Of a stretch of 9,067 bases of DNA, positions 1 through 4,996 are shown piece by piece. Below the pieces are notes generated by a model, which worked only from the letters and a program-made list of their open reading frames with translations, was not told the DNA's origin and made no database searches. Both the position numbers and the translations under genes were made by a program. The stretch spans positions 1 to 9,067 of the forward strand of contig JBBDWN010000011.1 in NCBI GenBank assembly GCA_040902855.1, written 5' to 3'. Numbering within the stretch: the stretch's first letter is position 1; each line of letters starts with the position of its first letter. The stretch comes from DATHWB01 sp040902855. GTDB lineage: Bacteria; Actinomycetota; Acidimicrobiia; Spongiisociales; ZC4RG35.

Positions 1-19
1 CCCTGGGTAGCAACGGACT

Positions 20-508
20 TCAGGCGCGGGTGAAGGTGGTGCCGTCGAAGGTGCCTTCGAGTTCGATCGGGTTGTCGGACCAGCTGACCCCCTGGTCAGA
101 AGTGAGTCCTAGGTCGGACAAATCCCCGGCGACCGCGATCGAATCGCCGCCGCACTGCGGGGGATACGACTCGAGCACCATGTCGCACAGACGGGCGTTT
201 CCGTCGGCGTCGACAAACAGGTAGCCGGACACGACGAACGATCCGTCGATGGTTCCTGCCGCCAGCACCTGGGCGGCACTCAGGGACGCGGAAGGCGTGA
301 TCGGCTCGTCGGATGCGTCCGACGGGACGTTCGGATCGGCATTGGGGTCGCCGATGTCGTCGCAGTTCGGGTCCTCGGCCAGACAGGCGGCGGCCACATC
401 GGGGGCATCGGCATCACCGGGCACCCCCGAATTCGAAGCGCCGTCGCCGCCACCGCAGGCGGCGAGTACCAGGACAAGCATGCCCGCCAGGGCTGCCAAC
501 TTTCTCAT
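20..508 (-). CDS. Small secreted lipoprotein, function unknown
   Basis: A 162-residue protein with a classic lipoprotein signal: basic MRK start, hydrophobic stretch of residues 4-16 and lipobox LAAC with the lipidated Cys at residue 18. It should be anchored on the outer face of the membrane. Residues 19-75 form a low-complexity Asp/Pro/Ala/Ser linker holding two Cys (42, 49). Residues 80-162 look like a small beta-rich domain with two further Cys (108, 119), in the local motifs RLCDM and SYPPQCGG. The four non-lipid Cys could make two disulphides (inference). I associate this layout with uncharacterised lipoproteins of Acidimicrobiia but cannot name a function. An ATG at 514 is also in frame. 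However, the AAGGA at 517-521 lies only 2 bases from that ATG and 8 bases from the ATG at 508, so 508 is preferred. The gene is divergent from the TetR operon, and this is its only contextual link to it. Confidence 0.85.
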   Translation of the reverse strand: MRKLAALAGMLVLVLAACGGGDGASNSGVPGDADAPDVAAACLAEDPNCDDIGDPNADPNVPSDASDEPITPSASLSAAQVLAAGTIDGSFVVSGYLFVDADGNARLCDMVLESYPPQCGGDSIAVAGDLSDLGLTSDQGVSWSDNPIELEGTFDGTTFTRA

Positions 509-516
509 TTTCATGT

Positions 517-521
517 TCCTT
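517..521 (-). promoter_or_regulatory. Ribosome binding site that decides the lipoprotein start
   Basis: AAGGA on the minus strand, within GAAGGAAC. Its spacing is 8 bases to the ATG ending at 508 and only 2 bases to the ATG ending at 514, which favours the shorter protein. Confidence 0.55.
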
Positions 522-584
522 CAATCGGGTTCGTACTCATCCGACGTTGGCGCTGGCGCTCCGGTTCCCGGGCCGAAGATTCTC

Positions 585-629
585 TGGACAGTTGGAAGCA
601 GTGACCGTAAAGTCCGAACCGGTCATAAC
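585..629 (+). promoter_or_regulatory. Candidate promoter(s) of the TetR-ABC operon
   Basis: Two overlapping sigma70-like pairs are visible. The first is TGGACA (585-590) with TAAAGT (608-613), spacing 17, which match the consensus at 5 and 4 of 6 positions. The second is GTGACC (601-606) with CATAAC (624-629), spacing 17, matching at 4 of 6 in each box. The first would start transcription near 620. The second would start near 636, almost at the TetR ATG (645), and would give a nearly leaderless mRNA, consistent with the lack of a Shine-Dalgarno sequence there. This is an assignment by eye, and either or both may be false. Confidence 0.35.
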
Positions 630-642
630 GTCAGAACGGTCA
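602..642 (+). promoter_or_regulatory. Candidate TetR operator (inverted plus direct half-sites)
   Basis: TGACCG at 602-607 is the reverse complement of CGGTCA at 620-625 (12-base spacer). CGGTCA recurs at 637-642. The longer forms GAACCGGTCAT (616-626) and GAACGGTCAT (634-643) make an imperfect direct repeat. The half-sites overlap the candidate promoter elements and end at the start codon of the TetR gene. This is where a self-repressing TetR-family dimer would be expected to bind. The assignment as operator is inferred from position and symmetry only. Confidence 0.35.
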
Positions 643-644
643 TC

Positions 645-1247
645 ATGCCTCGTCCCTTCGCCGACGAGGAGCGCACTCTCCTCAAACAGAAACTCCACGC
701 CAGCGCCCGTCAACGCATCGAACAGTCGGGTGTCCGCTCGATGTCCGTTGCCGACCTCGCCCGACAGGTGGGGATCTCCAAGGGTGCCTTCTACCTGCTG
801 TACGAGTCGAAAGACGCCCTCGTCATGGAGATCCTGGATGAGGTCGAATCCGAAGTCCGAAACCAACTCGTGGAAGTCGCCAGCGACCGCACCGGGAGCC
901 CAACGCAGGTGATGTACGGCGTGGTTCACACCATGTTCGAGGCGGTCGGGGGCCATCCCGTTCTCGCCCTCCTGGCGGATCCCGAAGAGGGTCCTCACAT
1001 CTTTCGGATGGTGACGCCCGAACAGATGGCCGAGCGTGTGGCCGACGACGATCGTTGGTTCGCCGAGCTGGCCGCCGGACTGCGCGGAGACGGGATCCTC
1101 GCCGACGACGTCGGAGACGACATCCTCGTCGCCATCGCCCGGATGGCGCTGACGATGAGTCGGGATCCGGAACTGGTCGCCCACCCGAGGCTCATCGACG
1201 TGCTGTGTGAGGCGCTGGCAGCTCGGTTGGCAGGAGACGGAGGATGA
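645..1247 (+). CDS. TetR/AcrR-family transcriptional repressor
   Basis: A 200-residue protein of normal TetR length. The N-terminal DNA-binding domain spans about residues 8-60. Its helix-turn-helix runs from about residue 33 to 56 and contains SVADLARQVGISKGAFYLLY followed by ESKDAL, the typical TetR recognition helix and following helix 4. The rest (about 65-200) is a divergent helical ligand-binding and dimerisation domain. As first gene of an ABC-2 exporter operon it probably represses the operon and itself until an exported compound binds (inference). The reading frame is open upstream to 249, but the conserved domain begins just after the ATG at 645, and the frame upstream is antisense to the lipoprotein gene and has no TetR-like content. 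There is no Shine-Dalgarno sequence before 645, so a leaderless or near-leaderless start is possible. The TGA (1245-1247) overlaps the next gene's ATG. Confidence 0.9.
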   Translation: MPRPFADEERTLLKQKLHASARQRIEQSGVRSMSVADLARQVGISKGAFYLLYESKDALVMEILDEVESEVRNQLVEVASDRTGSPTQVMYGVVHTMFEAVGGHPVLALLADPEEGPHIFRMVTPEQMAERVADDDRWFAELAAGLRGDGILADDVGDDILVAIARMALTMSRDPELVAHPRLIDVLCEALAARLAGDGG

Positions 1248-2101
1248 TCCAGATCGAGGACCTCCGCTATCGCTACCCGGACGCCGCCGCCGACGTTCTC
1301 CGGTCCCTCTCGTTCTCGATCGACGCCGGTCAGGTCTTCGGATTCCTCGGCCCGTCCGGTGCGGGCAAGTCAACCACCCAGCGGATCCTCACGGGCGTTC
1401 TCGGGGGCTGGTCGGGGTCGGTTCATATCGACGGCCAGCCTCTTGCCGAGCTCGGAAGTGCTTACCGCGCACGGATCGGTGTCTCCTTCGAATTCCCGAA
1501 TGTGTACACCCGGCTCACCGCGAGGGAGAACCTGGCGTTCTTCGCGGCGCTCCATCGCGGTGAGACCCGACCCCCTCTCGCCCTGCTCGCGCTGGTGGGG
1601 CTGGCCGACGTCGCCGACCACCGCGTTTCGACCTTCTCGAAGGGGATGCAGATGCGTCTCAACCTCGCCCGCGCATTCCTCAACCGACCATCGATCCTGT
1701 TTTTGGACGAACCCACGTCGGGGCTGGACCCGTCCAGCGCACGTTTCGTCAAGGACCTCGTCAAAGAGGCCGCCGCCGGGGGCGCCGCCGTATTCGTCAC
1801 CACCCACGACATGGCGGCCGCCACCGAACTTTGCGACGAGGTCGGATTCCTGGTCGACGGTCGACTGCAAGGTGCGGGCGCCCCGCGCGACCTCATGGTC
1901 TCGCACGGTCGGAGGGTTGTCACGGTCACCCACCGCCTGGCCGACGGCACGATCGCCACCGAGGACTTCGAACTCGACCGGCTGCTTGCCGGACCCCGCT
2001 TCTCCAAACTCGTCGCCACGGGAAGCATCGAGACGATCCACACCGCCGAAGCCACTCTGGAGGATGTCTTCCTGACAGTCACCGGAAGGCGACTGTCGTG
2101 A
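1244..2101 (+). CDS. ABC-2 drug exporter ATPase, fluoroquinolone-exporter type
   Basis: The 285-residue ATP-binding subunit that powers the two permeases encoded next. Motifs in order: Walker A GPSGAGKST (36-44), Q-loop region GVSFEFPNVY with Glu83 where Gln is usual, a divergent signature FSKGMQ (131-136), Walker B ILFLDEP (151-157) with catalytic Glu156, D-loop SGLD (159-162) and switch His188 in TTHD. Residues from about 210 form the C-terminal extension common in drug-export ATPases, ending in the EDVFLTVTG signature. The F-E-F-P-N form of the Q-loop and the TetR/ATPase/two small permeases order resemble the Rv2688c-Rv2687c-Rv2686c fluoroquinolone efflux set of Mycobacterium tuberculosis; the actual substrate is unknown. 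The start overlaps the TetR stop (ATGA), with GGAG (1233-1236) 7 bases upstream, so translation is probably coupled. Confidence 0.92.
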   Translation: MIQIEDLRYRYPDAAADVLRSLSFSIDAGQVFGFLGPSGAGKSTTQRILTGVLGGWSGSVHIDGQPLAELGSAYRARIGVSFEFPNVYTRLTARENLAFFAALHRGETRPPLALLALVGLADVADHRVSTFSKGMQMRLNLARAFLNRPSILFLDEPTSGLDPSSARFVKDLVKEAAAGGAAVFVTTHDMAAATELCDEVGFLVDGRLQGAGAPRDLMVSHGRRVVTVTHRLADGTIATEDFELDRLLAGPRFSKLVATGSIETIHTAEATLEDVFLTVTGRRLS

Positions 2102-2781
2102 GCGTCGCTGCGCTTGCCCGTGTCGACACTCTTCTCGCCTGGCGTCGGGGAGTGATCGGGGCGGCGGGAGTCGTCGCCCTGATCTACGTGATCCTGTTGC
2201 GCCTGGTGCCAGCAGGTGTTGGCTCCGTCCTGCTGCCATACCTTGTCTTCTCCGACCCGGCCGCGCTCGGATTCTTCTTCGTGGGGGGCACCGTTCTCGC
2301 CGATCGTTCCGACGGCACTGCTGCCGCGGTGTCGGTCGCTCCGGTCCGTCCAGCCGAAGTCCTCTCCGCCCGGATCGGTGTGCTGGCCGGGATCGGAGTC
2401 CTGGGTGCGATCGCCGTGGCCGCAGGCTCCGGACTGGCGGTGGAGTGGGTGAGCTTCGTTCCTGCGGTCTTCCTCACCGCGCTGCTGTACACGTCCTTCG
2501 GGTACGCCGTGGCGATGCGAGCGCGATCCGTCAACGACTACTTCGCTCGGGCGACCGCATGGTCCATACCGTTGTTCGCGCCGTTGGCTGTGTTCGTGGT
2601 CGACGCCGACTGGTGGGGTCTTGTGCTGTGGCCGACGACCGCCTCCCTCGTCTTGCTGCGCGGTGGGGCCGAGTTGAAGACAGTCGCGCTTGCGCTGGGA
2701 GTCCTACTGATCGCCGTGTTCGTCGTCGGCCGGTGGGCGCTCTTCGAACTCGAGGCCGGCAGGCGGGAAGGACGAACATGA
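2098..2781 (+). CDS. ABC-2 type exporter permease, subunit 1
   Basis: A 227-residue integral membrane protein with about six hydrophobic segments, near residues 19-38, 43-68, 89-113, 117-141, 153-170 and 196-214. Between the second and third lies ADRSDGTAAAVSVAPVRPAE, matching the 'E-R-x-G-T-x-x-A-L-x-V-T-P-x-R' loop of ABC-2 permeases that contacts the ATPase. The small size and lack of large external domains fit the Rv2686c/Rv2687c-like permeases. The start is the GTG at 2098: it overlaps the ATPase stop (GTGA) and has GGAAGG at 2084-2089, 8 bases upstream. The longer open frame upstream is out of frame with the ATPase and has no membrane-protein character. It probably heterodimerises with the next permease. 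Confidence 0.88.
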   Translation: MSVAALARVDTLLAWRRGVIGAAGVVALIYVILLRLVPAGVGSVLLPYLVFSDPAALGFFFVGGTVLADRSDGTAAAVSVAPVRPAEVLSARIGVLAGIGVLGAIAVAAGSGLAVEWVSFVPAVFLTALLYTSFGYAVAMRARSVNDYFARATAWSIPLFAPLAVFVVDADWWGLVLWPTTASLVLLRGGAELKTVALALGVLLIAVFVVGRWALFELEAGRREGRT

Positions 2782-3458
2782 GCTTCTCAGCACTACTCCG
2801 GGCCGACCTCGCCAATCTGCGTCGCGATCCGATGCTGCTCGCGGCCAGCTTGGCGCCCGTCCTCATCACCGGACTGCTGCTGATAGGACTCGACCGACTG
2901 GCCGAGGTCGTCGACATGGGAGGACACCGAGACCTCATCGTGGGTGGGGCGATCCTTCTCACGCCACTGCTCATCGGATTCGTGATCGGTTTCTTGACGG
3001 TCGAGGAGAAGGAGGAGCGGATTCTCGATGCGGTGGCAGTGACACCTCGGGGAAGCGGAGGCTTCCTGGCGCATCGGCTGTTGCTGCCCGCAGCAGTCGG
3101 CGGGGTGGCGGCCGGCGGCATTGGGGTCGCGGTCGGAAGCCAATCAGGTGTGACGTTGCTGCTCGTCTCAGTGTTGGCTGCTGGGACAGCGTGCCTGGTG
3201 ATGTTGACGCTGGTTGCGAGCGCCAGAGACCGAGTGCAGGCGCTGGCCGTTTCGAAGCTGACGGGGTTTCTGCTGGTGGCGGCTATCGCCTTCCAGTTGA
3301 CCGACGGTTGGTGGCTCCTACCGCTTGGACTCAGCCCGGCGACCTGGGTCGTCGAAACGGCGGTCGCCCCCGAGCCGTGGCAGGCGTTCGGCGTTGGTCT
3401 CGTCGTCCACGCGGTCGTCGGGGTCGCTTTGTGGCGACGAGTCCGTCGGACGATGTAG
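2778..3458 (+). CDS. ABC-2 type exporter permease, subunit 2
   Basis: A 226-residue membrane protein, almost the same length as the preceding permease. It has about six hydrophobic stretches, near residues 19-38, 54-74, 99-120, 123-146, 158-174 and 203-218. After the second comes EEKEERILDAVAVTP (76-90), a clear form of the ABC-2 coupling loop. It should pair with the upstream permease and the ATPase in a two-permease, two-ATPase exporter. The start is the ATG in the ATGA overlap with the previous gene, preceded by GGAAGGA (2766-2772) 5 bases away. It is the last gene of the operon: the next gene converges on it, with 24 bases between the stop codons and no convincing intrinsic terminator there. 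Confidence 0.88.
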   Translation: MSFSALLRADLANLRRDPMLLAASLAPVLITGLLLIGLDRLAEVVDMGGHRDLIVGGAILLTPLLIGFVIGFLTVEEKEERILDAVAVTPRGSGGFLAHRLLLPAAVGGVAAGGIGVAVGSQSGVTLLLVSVLAAGTACLVMLTLVASARDRVQALAVSKLTGFLLVAAIAFQLTDGWWLLPLGLSPATWVVETAVAPEPWQAFGVGLVVHAVVGVALWRRVRRTM

Positions 3459-3482
3459 CGCTGGCGCTGTCGGGCCGGCGGG

Positions 3483-4505
3483 TTATGGCCGGAATGTGGC
3501 CTTGATGAGTCCGTCGTCGCGGGCGGAGAACGTCCGGTACAGATCCGGACCGTCTCTCAGCGGCCGGTCCGGATGCGTGATCACGGTCTCTGTCGGGATC
3601 CGGAACCCTGCCAATTCGGGAAGGATCCGATCGAGCAGACTGCGCACCGGCGCGCGACCTGTGCTGATCGTCAGGTTCTTGTCGTAGGCGGTGACCGGGT
3701 CGATGCCGAAGCCTTCCGCCGTCTGCACTGCGATGATCGAGATCGTCGCTCCGACGGCAGCCAACTGCGCCGCCAGACGCTGGGCGGAGACCGGTCCGGC
3801 CGCCTCCACCACCGCCGGGAACTCTCCGGATGCGTCTTCGGGTGTGGCCGTTCGGGCTCCGAGGCTCTCGGCTGCCTCTCGCCGACTCGCCACCGGGTCG
3901 ATCGCCAGGATGTCCGTCACCCCCACCGCGCGGGCGGCGGCCACGGCGCACAGCCCCACCGCACCGAGTCCGATGATCGCCATCGGGCCCTCCGTCCAGT
4001 CGGTCCGGGCCACGGCATGCAAGGCGGTTGGGAAGTTGTCGGTGAGGAGCAGCGCTGTCGGGTCGTCGATCTCGTCCGGCACTGTCACGAGTGTTCCGTC
4101 AGCGAGAGGAACTCGCAGACGTGTCGCCTGCGCCCCATGCAGCGGCGGGGCGGAACCGGTCGGGTCGCCCCAACCGAACAGGCGACTGGAGCGACAGCGG
4201 GACGAGAGGCCGGCTCCACACCGGTCGCAGTGGCCGCACGAAGTGGTGAAAGGAACGATCACCCGATCTCCAACCGCAACTGTGTCGACTGACGGGCCGG
4301 TCTCCACGACCGCACCCACCGCCTCATGGCCGGGGACCACGCCGGGAGCACAGGGCTCTCGACCCTCGAAGGGGTGGAGGTCGGAGCCGCACAGGCCGGA
4401 GAGCGTGACCTCGATGATGACGTCGGTCGGCTCTTCGATGACGGGTTCGGGGAGGTCGGGGTCGAAGCGGATCTCACCGGGACCGTCGAAGACCAGACCG
4501 CGCAT
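3483..4505 (-). CDS. Zinc-dependent medium-chain alcohol dehydrogenase
   Basis: A 340-residue MDR-family oxidoreductase of full length. The GroES-like catalytic domain carries the catalytic zinc ligands Cys39 (GLCGSDLH) and His60-Glu61 (PGHEAVG), and probably Asp156 (LLTDNFPT), a pattern closer to sorbitol or formaldehyde dehydrogenases than to classical ADH. The structural zinc site is intact: Cys90, 93, 96 and 104. The Rossmann domain begins at about 177 with GLGAVG. An Asp ends the second strand (LAIDP), which suggests NAD rather than NADP preference. The reaction is probably NAD(P)-linked oxidation of an alcohol or reduction of an aldehyde; the substrate is unknown. The start is the ATG ending at 4505, with a weak GGA 9 bases upstream and only 4 bases after the stop of the PPOX gene, so the two are co-transcribed and probably coupled. 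An open frame runs upstream to 4748, but it overlaps the PPOX gene and has no homology-like content. Confidence 0.92.
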   Translation of the reverse strand: MRGLVFDGPGEIRFDPDLPEPVIEEPTDVIIEVTLSGLCGSDLHPFEGREPCAPGVVPGHEAVGAVVETGPSVDTVAVGDRVIVPFTTSCGHCDRCGAGLSSRCRSSRLFGWGDPTGSAPPLHGAQATRLRVPLADGTLVTVPDEIDDPTALLLTDNFPTALHAVARTDWTEGPMAIIGLGAVGLCAVAAARAVGVTDILAIDPVASRREAAESLGARTATPEDASGEFPAVVEAAGPVSAQRLAAQLAAVGATISIIAVQTAEGFGIDPVTAYDKNLTISTGRAPVRSLLDRILPELAGFRIPTETVITHPDRPLRDGPDLYRTFSARDDGLIKATFRP

Positions 4506-4509
4506 CAGT

Positions 4510-4923
4510 TCAGTTCCAGTCGCCGTTGCCGCCGAGGCGTTCCACAGAGATCCGGGTGACGAATCCGTCAGGGGCGTTGGCGGGAACGAAGTCGATATCG
4601 GGACCGAGGTAGACGGCGGCGAGGCGGCGGAGAAGGTCGGCGCCACCGCCTTCGGTGACTCTCGCCCGGCCGTGGATGACGACGTAGGGCTCCATGCCGT
4701 GCGGGCCGGGATGACCGCCGGCGATCGAGAGGGCGACGCGGGGATCACGACGGATGTTGGCGAGCTTGCGCTGGGTTCGGCTCAGATGCCCGGAGACGAT
4801 CTCGTCGTCTTCGATACCCACCCAGATGCCTGTCACCTGTGGGCTGCCGTCCGGTTCGAGGGTGACGAGATGGGCGAGGCGGCCTTCTTCGACGAGGGCG
4901 CGGACGGCGGGCGAGATGGTCAT
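4510..4923 (-). CDS. PPOX-fold F420-type (Rv1155-like) oxidoreductase
   Basis: A 137-residue split-barrel protein of the pyridoxamine-5'-phosphate oxidase-like family. Recognisable blocks are TLEPDGSPQVTGIW (21-34), RKLANIRRDPRVALSI (52-67, the phosphate-binding region of the cofactor pocket), YVVIHGRARV (80-89) and the closing RISVERLGG. The spacing matches Rv1155-type proteins, which bind coenzyme F420 or flavin as homodimers. F420 use is the better guess in an actinobacterium but is not proven by sequence. The protein is cytosolic. The start is fixed by AGGAG (4930-4934) 6 bases upstream of the ATG. It is the first gene of a two-gene operon with the zinc dehydrogenase, so both may act on the same compound (inference). 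It could instead be an F420-binding protein with no catalytic role. Confidence 0.88.
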   Translation of the reverse strand: MTISPAVRALVEEGRLAHLVTLEPDGSPQVTGIWVGIEDDEIVSGHLSRTQRKLANIRRDPRVALSIAGGHPGPHGMEPYVVIHGRARVTEGGGADLLRRLAAVYLGPDIDFVPANAPDGFVTRISVERLGGNGDWN

Positions 4924-4929
4924 CGTTTG

Positions 4930-4934
4930 CTCCT
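4930..4934 (-). promoter_or_regulatory. Ribosome binding site of the PPOX gene
   Basis: AGGAG on the minus strand, 6 bases before the ATG at 4923. It is a strong, well-spaced site. No confident -10/-35 pair was found in the 72-base gap upstream of the gene. Confidence 0.7.
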
Positions 4935-4974
4935 GGGAATTCAGTCCGAACCTACCGGCGCTTTCCGCGGGCTG

Positions 4975-4996
4975 GATCGGACGTGGGGGTCCGATC
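4975..4996 (-). terminator. Perfect 8-bp hairpin after the exporter operon; candidate U-less terminator
   Basis: GATCGGAC (4975-4982) and GTCCGATC (4989-4996) are perfect inverted repeats around a 6-base loop. On the minus strand the hairpin begins at the last base of the second exporter gene's TAG stop codon. The downstream side on the minus strand reads CAGCCCGCGG, with no T-tract. It is therefore not a classical intrinsic terminator; hairpins without U-tails have been proposed to terminate in actinobacteria. It could alternatively be an operator for the PPOX-dehydrogenase operon, which starts about 50 bases further on. Confidence 0.45.

Larger units (their letters stand above)
515..644. 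other. Divergent intergenic region (lipoprotein / TetR operon)
   Basis: At 130 bases this is the longest non-coding stretch in the window. The right half holds the candidate TetR promoters and CGGTCA half-sites; the left end holds the lipoprotein ribosome binding site. No convincing promoter for the lipoprotein was seen on the minus strand. Confidence 0.7.

Noticed and set aside
249..644. A 5' extension of the TetR frame (132 more codons)
   Set aside because: It runs antisense through the lipoprotein gene and the promoter region. Its translation is low-complexity, and the conserved TetR domain starts right after the ATG at 645.
550..3468. An 11-mer GCGCTGGCGCT at 550-560 and 3458-3468 flanking the TetR-ABC operon, considered as boundary repeats
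   Set aside because: The same 11-mer also occurs inside the exporter A gene near 7086. It is a simple GC-rich tandem likely to recur by chance, and there is no transposase or integrase.
3459..3482. A bidirectional terminator between the convergent permease and dehydrogenase genes
   Set aside because: Only 4-bp GGCC/CCGG arms are visible around 3470-3493. There is no stable stem and no T-tract on either strand.
4506..4748. A 5' extension of the dehydrogenase frame
   Set aside because: It overlaps the PPOX gene in another frame and reads as Ser/Pro-rich low complexity. The MDR fold starts at the ATG at 4505.
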